From positions 1-48,013 of the forward strand of contig JAJKHS010000129.1 in the NCBI GenBank assembly GCA_021154885.1: DNA of 48,013 bases. Direction: 5' to 3'. Below are positions 16,039-24,668 of this stretch, piece after piece. The notes beneath the pieces were generated by a model that had not been told where the DNA came from, searched no databases, and saw only the letters and a program-made list of their open reading frames with translations. The stretch comes from Thermoanaerobaculum sp. GTDB taxonomy: Bacteria > Acidobacteriota > Thermoanaerobaculia > Multivoradales > UBA5704. How positions within the stretch are numbered: position 1 is the first letter of the stretch; each line of letters opens with the position of its first letter. The translations under genes and the position numbers were made by a program.

Positions 16039-16617
16039 TTATGCAGTTTGCAAGCGAGGAGATTGGGAGCCGATGAAATCTCGCATTGCCTTCAGTGCCG
16101 GATCTGCCATAGTCCAGAACTCCGCGGACATCTTGTGCCGGTGCGTATGCGGTAGTACTTCGATCATTCCAATGAGCCGGCCCGCACGCTCATGAAATCG
16201 ATGATCTTGATATCGCTGTTGAATGTTTCCGAGACGGGAAAGATAGACTAGCAGCGCAAGATCGGAGCTGGCTCGCTCGCGAAGGTCCTCCATAAGACGG
16301 ATTCCTTCATAGTCTGTGAAAGCGCGGTGCCCATAGTTAAGTACGTGGATGATCTGATTGGTGGTGAGATCTCCTATCTTGTAGTCAAGAGCTTTGCTGT
16401 CGAGGACCGCTTCGCAGAGCATCCGTACCTTCTCATGATTAAGATGTGGGAAAAATATAAAATCCTCGATGTTGCTTGTAAATGCTTCCGTGGTCGAGAG
16501 CAGCGCACAGAGTGACCACGCATTCCGGGGATTCGTACGCGAGAGTATGGTAACAGCTTCCCCGAAGGCCTCTTCTGGCCGTAGACGATCGTACCGTGAA
16601 CGTTCGTATGGGTTCAT
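16039..16617 (-). CDS. Hypothetical protein, first gene of nuclease module
   Basis: About 192 residues from the ATG at 16617 (MNPYERSRYDRLRPEEAFGEA); a TTG at 16632 would add five residues. It is largely helical, with segments such as AWSLCALLSTTEAFTSNIEDFIF and HERAGRLIGMIEVLPHTHRHKM. I recognise no family. It ends five bases before the nuclease-like gene, so the two are almost certainly one operon. The downstream frame stays open backwards for dozens of codons into this gene, so a frameshifted single gene cannot be excluded. Confidence 0.55.
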   Translation of the reverse strand: MNPYERSRYDRLRPEEAFGEAVTILSRTNPRNAWSLCALLSTTEAFTSNIEDFIFFPHLNHEKVRMLCEAVLDSKALDYKIGDLTTNQIIHVLNYGHRAFTDYEGIRLMEDLRERASSDLALLVYLSRLGNIQQRYQDHRFHERAGRLIGMIEVLPHTHRHKMSAEFWTMADPALKAMRDFIGSQSPRLQTA

Positions 16618-17042
16618 CGAGAAGAGGAACAACTTGAAGGGCTGCTCTATTCCTCACTTCCAGGAAAGCTAAGAAAACTCCCCACGATCTCTCGTGGGAA
16701 CGGAGGTACGGCGAATCAAAGTTGGCTGGCACCCATTCTTCGCCTCAAATTCGGCCGGCGCCTATGCTGGTGCACCTCTTCTGGGCGCACCCAAGTGGGG
16801 CACCTCTGCTGGGACCAGACACCGCAGCAGCGCTGCAGGGAACAGCCTCGACAAGGCGGTACGCAGGGGAGTAGACTTCTTTGGGGCGGCCATGGGGACG
16901 CCTCTTCTCTGTTCTTGACCAACAAGAGGAAAACACGTAACCATGGTCCCTTGCAAGCGCACCTACCCGCGCAATTAGAGCCTTAAGCGATCACGGATGG
17001 ATCACTCTCCTCGTTGCTTACTACGTCTGAGGGCTCATTATC

Positions 17043-17525
17043 ATGCGCAGGGTCTTCTTCAGCTTCCATCATCAGGGCGACATCCAGCGAGTCGCGCAGA
17101 TCAGGAATAGTTGGGTGACAAAGCCCGATCAGGCGGACGCCGGCTTCGTTGATGCCGCTTCCTGGGAGGCCATCAAGCGGCAGGGGGATGCTGCGGTGAA
17201 GCGCTGGATCGATACTCAGTTGAACGGCACCTCGGTAACCGTTGTCTTGATTGGTTCGGAAACGGCCAACCGCCCATGGGTGCTGTATGAGATTTCTGAG
17301 AGCCACAACAAAGGCAACGGACTTCTTGGAATCTATATCCACAATTGCAAAGATCTCGCTGGACGCACCTGCTACCAGGGGCAGAATCCATTCGAGAACG
17401 TCCACTATACCCAATCCGGCAGATCGTTGGCATCGGATTATCCAGTTTACGACTGGGTGTGGAACGACGGATACAACAATATGGGTCACTGGATAGAAAC
17501 CGCCGCGAGGCAGGCGGGAAGGTGA
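17043..17525 (+). CDS. TIR-like protein of the ThsB/DUF1863 family
   Basis: 160 residues matching the MTH538 TIR-like family: RRVFFSFHHQGDIQRVAQIRN, WVTKPDQADAGFVDAASWE, then WIDTQLNGTSVTVVLIGSET and RPWVLYEISESHNKGNGLLGI. In Thoeris defence, ThsB proteins of this family sense phage and make a cyclic ADP-ribose-type signal from NAD that activates the ThsA effector. No ThsA-like gene (SIR2 or macro effector) is visible nearby, so this may be an orphan sensor or part of a broken system. The upstream gap 16734-17042 holds only GGCACC-rich repeat scraps. Confidence 0.82.
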   Translation: MRRVFFSFHHQGDIQRVAQIRNSWVTKPDQADAGFVDAASWEAIKRQGDAAVKRWIDTQLNGTSVTVVLIGSETANRPWVLYEISESHNKGNGLLGIYIHNCKDLAGRTCYQGQNPFENVHYTQSGRSLASDYPVYDWVWNDGYNNMGHWIETAARQAGR

Positions 17526-17620
17526 GGCTCATGCTTACCTGTGGGATGATCTGAAGGTGAGGCTTGGTGCTCCTTGAAGGTCCTGTGTAGCAGTCAGGCT
17601 CGGGGATGACGGAGAGATTC

Positions 17621-18127
17621 ATGAGCACGCAAACTGTCCTGTGGGCTGCGGCCGCGCAAATCTTTAAAAGTATTCAGGCCTATCTGGCTGAGGAAAGCGT
17701 CCGCAAGGAACTCAACGCCAATCCTCTAAGAATATTCATCTCCTATCAGTCCACGGATAGAGCGAGGGCAAGCAGATTGTGTAGTCGCCTCGCAAGAGAG
17801 GATGGGCGCACAACCAGACGGCCTGACTGGAACGACGACATCCCGTCGCGATCTGCGACGTGCTGGATAGGATCACGCTGGACCGGCAGAAATTCAGACG
17901 CCCTGGATAGAGCCACGACGCCTCGTCATCAAACGAGCGGCGGCGGCGTAAAATCAGCCAGCCTGTCTGGAGCTACGACGCCGCAGCAGGAACGAGATTG
18001 GACAGATGTCCGGCCGCGACGAAGGCGAGCACATCTTCGGGGCACGTCAAGCGGTCCCCCGCTCGTTCATCTTCGTCAGGCAGGCGATGGCTTCGATGCC
18101 AGTCACTGCGCGATCAGTCGCTCGTAG
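17621..18127 (+). pseudogene. Truncated TIR-domain protein
   Basis: GGAG lies six bases before ATG 17621. The first ~60 residues include a helix (AQIFKSIQAYLAEESVRKEL) and then the first strand and helix of a TIR domain (PLRIFISYQSTDRARASRLC). After ~17800 the similarity ends. The remaining frame is low-complexity, Arg/Thr-rich and overlaps the toxin gene on the other strand, so it is not functional protein. It probably belonged to the same TIR locus as the preceding gene. Confidence 0.6.
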
Positions 18128-18360
18128 CGGTCGTGGGGGCCGATCCAGAACCAAACCAGGCCCTCGGGGCGATTCCTTGCCAGTGCACGGAAGCGCAGGC
18201 CGACGCGAGCGGACCAGAAAGTCCCAACCTTCTTGAGTCGCAGAGACGGATGGTGCGGGTCCGCCTGAAGCATCTCGAAGCACCGGTCAGCCAACTCCCG
18301 GGTCTCCGCCGGCAAGCGGCGATAGTGGAACCAGAACTCCGGGGTCGCGAAGTGGTTCAA
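18103..18360 (-). CDS. RelE/ParE-superfamily toxin
   Basis: 85 residues from a TTG start at 18360 whose TTGA overlaps the antitoxin stop. The sequence follows a common RelE-like pattern: NHFATPEFWFHYRRLPAETR, LQADPHHPSLRLKKVGTFW and SARVGLRFRALA, ending LVWFWIGPHDRYERLI. RelE-type toxins are ribosome-dependent mRNA nucleases; ParE types inhibit gyrase. This subgroup is not assigned. The TTG is chosen because it reproduces the usual M-x-HF start and couples translation to the antitoxin. Confidence 0.78.
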   Translation of the reverse strand: MNHFATPEFWFHYRRLPAETRELADRCFEMLQADPHHPSLRLKKVGTFWSARVGLRFRALARNRPEGLVWFWIGPHDRYERLIAQ

Positions 18361-18560
18361 GGGAGGAGTGGCGTGCAGTGCCCGGCCTCGAACTCCTCGT
18401 CGGCCCGGCGACCGGCGGCGTCCAAGCGCCCGGCTAGGATGTCGGCCTCGATTCGCTGGTCCCACTGGTCGGCCAGGAATTCCTCCAACCAGCGCGAAAA
18501 GCGGTCAAGCTCCTCGGCAGGGAGTTGGGCGACTGCGGACTGAAGCTCTTCGACGCTCAT
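18357..18560 (-). CDS. Antitoxin partner of the RelE-like toxin
   Basis: 67 residues (MSVEELQSAVAQLPAEELDRF, then WDQRIEADILAGRLDAAGRRADEEFEAGHC). This acidic helical pattern is the usual small antitoxin found directly upstream of this toxin type. Its stop overlaps the toxin start, so the toxin is translationally coupled. ATG 18560 is chosen; upstream in-frame sequence is Arg/Pro-rich and unlike the family. Confidence 0.78.
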   Translation of the reverse strand: MSVEELQSAVAQLPAEELDRFSRWLEEFLADQWDQRIEADILAGRLDAAGRRADEEFEAGHCTPLLP

Positions 18561-18680
18561 GGGATAGCAGCCTACCGTACGTGTCTGGCGATGGCAAGGG
18601 GACGTCGGGTCGGGCCGTGGCGGCCCTCCGAGGCCGGCGGGACGCCGGCGGTCCCAGGGGGGCGAGCGGGTGGGCCGGTC

Positions 18681-18727
18681 TTGCCAAGCCCCTGGCTCTA
18701 TGGTAGACAGTGCCACGGTCACCATAG
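18681..18727 (+). promoter_or_regulatory. Candidate fdh promoter with operator-like inverted repeat
   Basis: TTGCCA (18681-18686), a 17-base spacer and TAGACA (18704-18709) form a plausible sigma70-type promoter. A perfect 7-bp inverted repeat, CTATGGT at 18698-18704 and ACCATAG at 18721-18727, overlaps the -10 and start region and could bind a dimeric regulator. Inference only. Confidence 0.35.
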
Positions 18728-18778
18728 CGGAGGACGGACGAAGCCACCCTCAAGACTTCGCCTGCGATCTCCGCTCCC

Positions 18779-18820
18779 GTGCGGCCTCTCCGCGGTCCCC
18801 TCGCCCCAGAGGAGCCGCAC
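18779..18820 (+). promoter_or_regulatory. Leader hairpin upstream of fdhA
   Basis: GTGCGGC at 18779-18785 pairs with GCCGCAC at 18814-18820, with a nested CTC/GAG pair. It lies in the presumed 5' leader, 58 bases before fdhA. No T-run follows. Confidence 0.35.
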
Positions 18821-18877
18821 GGCCCGATCCACTGCGGGACCTGTTGACGGCGCTCGGCGCGTCAAGGAGGCTGACCG

Positions 18878-21800
18878 ATGAACCTCACCCGAAGGGACTT
18901 CCTGAAAGTCGGCGCGGTCGGAGGCGTGGGCGCCACGATCTTCGGCTTCGACATGGCTCCCGCCTATGCCCAGATGCGCGAGCTCAAGATCGCGCGCGCC
19001 ACCGAGACCCGCTCGACCTGCCCGTACTGCTCCGTGAGCTGCGGCGTCATCATCTACACGCTGGGCGACAAGGCCAAGAACGTCACCCCGCAGGTGGTCC
19101 ACGTCGAGGGGGACCCGGACCATCCGATCAACCGCGGCACGCTCTGCCCCAAGGGCGCTTCGCTGGAGCAGGACATCCTCAATCCGCGGCGCCTCGTCAA
19201 GCCCCAGGTCCGCCGCCCCGGCTCCGACCACTGGGAGGACATCCCCTGGGACAAGGCCATCGACGAGATCGGCCACTGGGTGAAGAAGACCCGCGACGCC
19301 TCGTTCGTGGACAAGGACGCCCAGGGGGCCACGGTCAACCGCTGCGAGGGGCTCTCCTGGATCGGCGGCTGCACGGACACCAACGAGTTCAACTACCTGG
19401 TGGTCAAGACCATGCGCAGCCTGGGGGTCTGCTACCTGGAGAACCAGGCCCGGGTCTGACACGGCCCCACGGTCTCAAGTTTGGGACCATCATTCGGACG
19501 CGGGGCGATGACCAATGGCTACACCGACATCAAGAACACCGACATGATGTTGATCATGGGTGGCAATCCCGCCGAGAACCACCCCTGCGGCTTCAAGTGG
19601 GCTATCGAGGCGAAGCGGGTGCGCAACGCCAAGATGATCGTGGTGGACCCGCGCTTCACGCGCACGGCGGCCACCGCCGACCTCTTCCTGCAGATCCGCG
19701 CCGGCGCGGACATCGCCTTCCTCGGCGGCCTGCTCCGCTACGCCATCGAGAACAACCGCATCGCCAAGGACTACATCGTCAACTACACGAACGCCGCCTT
19801 CATCGTCAAGGAAGGCTTCAAGCTGCCGGACGACGGTCTCTACTCCGGCTTCGACCCCGCTAAGCAGGTCTACGACAAGTCCACCTGGAACTACGAGGCG
19901 GGAGGCAACGTCGGGCCGATTCCCGCGGCGACCGCCGCTCCGCACCCCGCTCCCGCCGCGGCCGGCGGAGCCGCCAAGTCCGCGGCGGGAGCGACCTCCG
20001 CGACCCCCGCGGTTGCTCATCCTGCGGCCGCGGCCCCGGCCGCCGCCAAGCACGCGGAGACGTCGGCCCCGAAGCCCGGCGCCGGAGCCGGCGGGCACTC
20101 CGCACCGCCCGTCGTTGCGCCCTACTCCATGGGCGCGGCCGCCATCCCGGGGGCCGCCATCCCGGGGGCGGCCGCTCCGCCCGCCAGCCTGCCGCCCAAC
20201 GTCGCCTACGATCTTTCGCTGCAACATCCCCGCTGCGTCTTCCAACTGCTCAAGCAGCAGTACTCCCGCTACACGCCGGAGATGGTCGAGCGCGTCACGG
20301 GCATTCCCAAGGACCAGTTCCTGAAGGCCGCCGAGCTCTTCACCTCCGTGCGCAAAGACGGCGACATGAAGAAGGCCGCCACGATCATCTACGCGGTGGG
20401 GTGGACCCAGCACACCTTCGGCACGCAGATCATCCGCACGGCGGCCATCCTGCAGATGCTGATGGGCAACGTCGGCCGTGCCGGCGGCGGCGTCAATGCC
20501 CTGCGTGGACATTCCAACATCCAGGGCGCGACGGACATGGCCGGCATCTTCGACAACCTGCCGGGCTACCTGAAGGTGCCGACGCCGGCGGACGCCAATT
20601 TCGCGGCCTATGCCCACCGGATCACCCCGACCGCTTCGAAACCGACGGAGTGGGACTCGTTCAATTATTGGTCGAACACACCCAAGTTCGCCGTCTCGCT
20701 GCTCAAAGCCATGTACGGCGACGCGGCCAAGGCGGAGAACGACTGGGCTTTCGATTACCTGCCCAAGGTGGACCGCAACTACTCCTGGACCAACATCTGG
20801 GACAACATGTACCGCGGCACCGTCAAGGGGATGCTCGCCTTCGGCATGAACGGCGTCGCCATCGGCCCGGATTCACAAAAGAACATCGAGGCGCTGAAGA
20901 AAGCCGACTTCCTCGTCGTCGGCGAGATCTATCCGGACGAGACCAGCGAGTTCTGGATGGCGCCGGGCACCAGCAAAGAGGAGATGAAGAAGATCAACAC
21001 CACGGTCTATCGCCTGCCCTGCGCGGGGTTCGCCGAAAAGGACGGATCGATGACCAACTCCTCGCGCTGGCTGCAATGGAAGAACGTGGCCCTGCCACCG
21101 CCCGGGCAGGCGCGGCTGGACCAGGACATCGTGGCGCAGATCTTCTTGAAGGTGCGGGAGCTGTACAAGAAGGAGGGCGGCAAGTTCCCCGACCCCATCC
21201 TCAACCTCACCTGGCCCTACACCGATCCGCTGCATCCATCGCTGTCCGAGCTCGCCAAGGAGGTCAACGGCAAGGCCCTGGCCGACCTCGAGGACCCGAA
21301 GACGAAGCAGCAGATCAAGGCGGGCCAGCAGCTCCCCGGCTTCGCCTGGCTCAAGGACGACGGCACCACCTCCTGCGGCAACTGGCTGTATTGCGGTTCC
21401 TGGACCGAGGCCGGCAACCAGACGGCGCGGCGTGGGACGGAGGACCCGTCTGGCCAAGGCATCCATCAGGGCTGGGCGTGGTCCTGGCCGGCCAACCGCC
21501 GCGTGCTTTACAACCGTGCCTCCTGCGATCCCGCCGGCAAGCCGTGGGATCCCGAACGGCGGCAGGTCTGGTGGAGCGAGGCGGCGCAGAAGTGGGTGGG
21601 CAACGACGTTCCGGACTTCAAGGTGGACTCCCCGCCGCAGGAGCATATGGGGCCGTTCATCATGAACCCGGAGGGGGTGGCGCGCATCTTCGCGCCGCTC
21701 TCCGCCTTCGCGGACGGGCCGTTCCCGGAGCACTACGAGCCGATCGAGAGCCCGATCAAGAACCCGTTCCATCCGCAGCAGTCGACCAATCCGGTGGTCA

Positions 21801-22249
21801 AGAAATTCACCACCGAGGCCGATAAGTACGCCCCGATGGACGGCGAGTTCAAGATCGTCTGCACCACCTACCGCCTGACCGAGCACTACCACTACTGGAC
21901 CAAGAACAATCCGATGAACGTGCAGCTCATCCCCGAGCCGTTCGTCGAGATCCCGGTCGAGCTGGCGGCACAGTTGGGGATTCAGGGTGGCGAGAAGGTG
22001 AAGGTGACGAGCGCGCGCAGCTACTACGTCGCCAAGGCCTTCGTCACCAAGCGCATCAAGCCGATGACGATCGATGGCAAGAAGGTCTACCAGATCGGGA
22101 TTCCGATTCATCAAGGCTACCGCGGTATCGCCGAAGACGAAGGGCGGAACGAGCGCACGCTGGTCAACCGGCTGTCGCCCACCGTCTTCGATCCCAATGC
22201 CTACACGCCCGAGTTCAAGGGCTTCATGGTCAAGCTCGAGAAGGCTTGA
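18878..22249 (+). CDS. fdhA: Formate dehydrogenase-N/O-type catalytic subunit, selenocysteine-containing
   Basis: One 1123-residue protein read through the in-frame TGA at 19457-19459 as selenocysteine U194, in the context NQARV-U-HGPTVSSL that matches E. coli FdnG/FdoG. It oxidises periplasmic formate to CO2 with a molybdopterin cofactor and passes electrons to FdhB. It carries a Tat leader (TRRDFLK, 5-10), a [4Fe-4S] site C48/C51/C55/C90 and FGRGAMTN after the Sec. Residues ~342-441 form an unusual Ala/Pro-rich insertion between WNYE and DLSLQHPRC. AAGGAGG lies seven bases before the ATG. The frame is preserved on both sides of the TGA and a SECIS-like hairpin follows, so this is not a pseudogene. 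First gene of the fdhABCE operon. Confidence 0.95.
19457..19488 (+). promoter_or_regulatory. UGA Sec codon and SECIS-like stem-loop in fdhA
   Basis: Eleven bases after the TGA, GGTCTC (19471-19476) pairs with GGGACC (19483-19488, one G-U pair) around the loop AAGTTT, which contains the GU dinucleotide favoured by SelB. The spacing matches bacterial SECIS elements. Confidence 0.8.
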
Positions 22250-22261
22250 GAGGGAACCGCC

Positions 22262-23161
22262 ATGAGCCAAGCCAATCTGGAAATCCGCAGGATCTCGGCC
22301 CATGCGGGCCCCGTCCCCGGCGTCGGAGTGAAACGAGAGCCGGAGGTCGCCAAGCTGATCGACACCACGACCTGCATCGGCTGCAAGGCCTGCGAGGTCG
22401 CCTGCCTGGAGTGGAACAACCTCTCGTTCAGCGACACCACGTTCCAGAACAGTTATCAGACCATGCCCGAGACGGCCTATAACTTCTGGAACCTGATCAA
22501 GTTCAACGAGTATGAGCCGGACGGCGACGGCGGCAACCTGATGCTGCTGATGCGCAAAGACCAGTGCATGCACTGCGAGGAGCCGGGGTGCCTGATCGCC
22601 TGTCCGGCTGACGGCGCCATCGTCCAGTACGCCAACGGCATCGTCGACTTCCAGCAGGACGCGTGCATCGGCTGCGGCTACTGCATCACCGGCTGCCCCT
22701 TCAATATCCCGAAGTTCGGCCCCTCGCGCAAGGTTTTCAAGTGCACGCTCTGCTCGGACCGCGTCGCCGAAGGCCTCGAGCCCGCCTGCATCAAGGCCTG
22801 CCCCACCGGCTGTCTGCACTTCGGCACCAAGGACGAGATGAAGGCGCTGGGCGAGACCCGCGCGCTGCAGCTCCGCGAGCAATCAGGGTTCGCTCACGCC
22901 GGCGTCTACGATCCCTCCGGCGTCGGCGGCACCCACGTCCTTTACGTCCTGCACGACGCCACCAATCCGGAAGCCTACGGCGGCCTGCCGAGCAACCCGC
23001 ACGTTCCCTGGACGGTCTGGCTGTGGAAGAAGCCGCTCAAGTGGCTCGGCAATCTCGCGATGGTCGGCGGCCTGCTCGGCGTCTTCGTTCACTACCTGCG
23101 CTTCGGGCCGAAGACCGTCGAGGAAGATCAAGAGGTTCCGAAGAAGGGGGAACAGCCATGA
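22262..23161 (+). CDS. fdhB: Formate dehydrogenase iron-sulfur subunit
   Basis: A 299-residue ferredoxin-type electron-transfer subunit like FdnH. Four cysteine clusters bind [4Fe-4S] centres: CIGCKACEVAC, CMHCEEPGCLIACP, CIGCGYCITGCP and the split CTLC...CIKACPTGC. A single C-terminal transmembrane helix (NLAMVGGLLGVFVHYL) anchors it to the membrane next to the cytochrome subunit. It carries electrons from FdhA to FdhC. GAGGG precedes the ATG, and the gene lies 12 bases after fdhA. Its stop overlaps the start of fdhC. Confidence 0.95.
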   Translation: MSQANLEIRRISAHAGPVPGVGVKREPEVAKLIDTTTCIGCKACEVACLEWNNLSFSDTTFQNSYQTMPETAYNFWNLIKFNEYEPDGDGGNLMLLMRKDQCMHCEEPGCLIACPADGAIVQYANGIVDFQQDACIGCGYCITGCPFNIPKFGPSRKVFKCTLCSDRVAEGLEPACIKACPTGCLHFGTKDEMKALGETRALQLREQSGFAHAGVYDPSGVGGTHVLYVLHDATNPEAYGGLPSNPHVPWTVWLWKKPLKWLGNLAMVGGLLGVFVHYLRFGPKTVEEDQEVPKKGEQP

Positions 23162-23820
23162 GAGACGAATCGCACCTGCTGCCGAACGGCCGCGTCCTGC
23201 GGTACACCTTCCGCGAGCGGCTCATGCACTGGCTGGCGGGGTTGTCCTATGTCTACCTGCTGATCACCGGCCTCGCCTTCTGGTCTCCCTGGCTGTACGG
23301 GCTCTCCGCGATCACGGGCGGGCCCACGATCTCGCGCGTGCTGCATCCGTGGGCCGGCCTGATCTTCACGCTGGCGGTCGTGTGGATGGATCGCATCTGG
23401 AGCGCGCAGATGCGCAGCACGCCGCGCGATCGGGAGTGGTGGCACGCGGTGAAGCATTACATCCGCAACGAGGACGATCAGGTTCCTCCCGAGGATCGGT
23501 TCAACCCCGGCCAGAAGCTGCTCTTCTGGGGTTTCTTCTGGTGCGGCATCGTGCTGTTCCTCACCGGGCTGATCCTCTGGGTGCCGAACTGGATCCCGTG
23601 GAGCCTGCGCTTCCTGCGGCTGATCGCCGTGATCGTGCATCCCATCGCCGCGTTGCTGACGATCGCCCTGTTCATCATTCATGTTTACATGGGCACGGCG
23701 GTCGAGCGTGGCGCCTTCGGGTCGATCGTCCGCGGGGACGTGTCCCGCAAGTGGGCGGCGAGGTACCATCGCGCCTGGTATGACCAGACCGCAGCACGGG
23801 ATCCCGCGGCCAAAGAATGA
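23158..23820 (+). CDS. fdhC: Formate dehydrogenase cytochrome b556 subunit
   Basis: A 220-residue membrane protein like FdnI with four transmembrane helices (e.g. WLAGLSYVYLLITGLAFW, GFFWCGIVLFLTGLILWV, VHPIAALLTIALFIIHVYMG). Candidate haem ligands are H in ERLMHW, H in RVLHPWAG, and the two H of IVHPIAAL and FIIHVYMG. It takes electrons from FdhB to quinone, giving energy-conserving formate oxidation. The start overlaps the fdhB stop (ATGA) and its own stop overlaps fdhE. Confidence 0.94.
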   Translation: MRDESHLLPNGRVLRYTFRERLMHWLAGLSYVYLLITGLAFWSPWLYGLSAITGGPTISRVLHPWAGLIFTLAVVWMDRIWSAQMRSTPRDREWWHAVKHYIRNEDDQVPPEDRFNPGQKLLFWGFFWCGIVLFLTGLILWVPNWIPWSLRFLRLIAVIVHPIAALLTIALFIIHVYMGTAVERGAFGSIVRGDVSRKWAARYHRAWYDQTAARDPAAKE

Positions 23821-24647
23821 CGGGCAGTCTTGGTAGCATCGGCAGGCAGTGGGACCAGCGGATCCAGCGCGCGAATGAGCTCGCCGCGAGGCATCCCTTT
23901 GCCGCCGAGGCCCTGCGCTTCTACGAGCGCATCGCCAGCTTTCAGAAATCGCTCTACGAAAATCTCGCGGCCGGGAACGGCGAGGCGAAGAAGGTTCGTG
24001 CGCCGGGCTCGCTGCGCGACGAGCTCAATCTGATCACGCTGCTTCCGTGGTTCGCGTCGTTCCTCGCCTTCGTCGAGGACGTCGCTCCGCCCCCTCTCGC
24101 GCAGTCCGCCGCCGAGCTGAACGCCGCGGGTGGGATGCGCTGGGAGGAGGTGCTCGACGAATTCTGGCACTCAGGCGAAGACGCCGCGCTCACCGCCCCC
24201 GAAGCCCTGATTTCCTGGGCCTTCCTGCAACCCTACGCCGAGCATCTCGCCGACCACACGGAGCGTTCCGAGGCGGAAGAGGAGACGCCGTCTCTCTGTC
24301 CTCTCTGCTCCGGCAGTCCGCAGGCCGGGGCCTTGCGGCCGCTGGGAGACGGCGCCAAGCGCTCGCTGATCTGCTCGCTCTGCGCCACGGAGTGGGAGTA
24401 CCGGCGGATCGTCTGTCCCGCCTGCGGCGAAGAGAACGTGGACAAGCTCCCCGTCTACGTCGCCGAGGAGCTGCCTCACATCCGCGTCGAAGCCTGCGAC
24501 ACCTGCCATCACTACATCAAGACGATCGACTTGACGAAGGACGGCCGGGCCGTGCCGGTGGTGGACGAGCTGGCGGCCATCCCCTTGAGCCTGTGGGCGG
24601 CGGAGAAGGGGTATGAGAAGTTGAGCAGTAATCTGCTGGGGATCTGA
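23817..24647 (+). CDS. fdhE: Formate dehydrogenase accessory protein FdhE
   Basis: 276 residues. FdhE is a cytoplasmic rubredoxin-like protein needed for maturation of Tat-exported formate dehydrogenases. Paired Cys motifs are clear: CPLC, CSLC, CPAC and CDTC in the second half, suited to iron binding. The N-terminal half is helical with LPWFASFLAFVED. The start overlaps the fdhC stop (ATGA), so it is translationally coupled and ends the operon. pstB ends 21 bases away on the other strand. No selenocysteine-insertion genes (selA, selB, selC) are in the window. Confidence 0.93.
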   Translation: MTGSLGSIGRQWDQRIQRANELAARHPFAAEALRFYERIASFQKSLYENLAAGNGEAKKVRAPGSLRDELNLITLLPWFASFLAFVEDVAPPPLAQSAAELNAAGGMRWEEVLDEFWHSGEDAALTAPEALISWAFLQPYAEHLADHTERSEAEEETPSLCPLCSGSPQAGALRPLGDGAKRSLICSLCATEWEYRRIVCPACGEENVDKLPVYVAEELPHIRVEACDTCHHYIKTIDLTKDGRAVPVVDELAAIPLSLWAAEKGYEKLSSNLLGI

Positions 24648-24668
24648 AATCTCATCGCCTCAAACCGT

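Larger units (their letters stand above)
14931..16733. repeat. Direct repeats bracketing a two-gene module
   Basis: AATCAAAATTGGCTGGCACC at 14931-14950 recurs with one mismatch at 16714-16733. A second partial copy of the right-hand unit (GCTGGCACCCATTC) lies at about 14957-14970. The left repeat supplies the last codons and the TGA of the nuclease-like gene, so the repeat has probably replaced the original 3' end. Confidence 0.6.

Noticed and set aside
16983-17489. A minus-strand 168-codon frame
   Set aside because: It overlaps the ThsB-like gene, whose family pattern is clear on the plus strand.
18878-19459. fdhA as a pseudogene with a premature stop
   Set aside because: The TGA lies at the known selenocysteine position, the frame continues unbroken and a SECIS-like hairpin follows.
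20873-22882. A 669-codon minus-strand open frame
   Set aside because: Antisense to fdhA/fdhB, whose motifs are certain; the composition is typical of a shadow frame.
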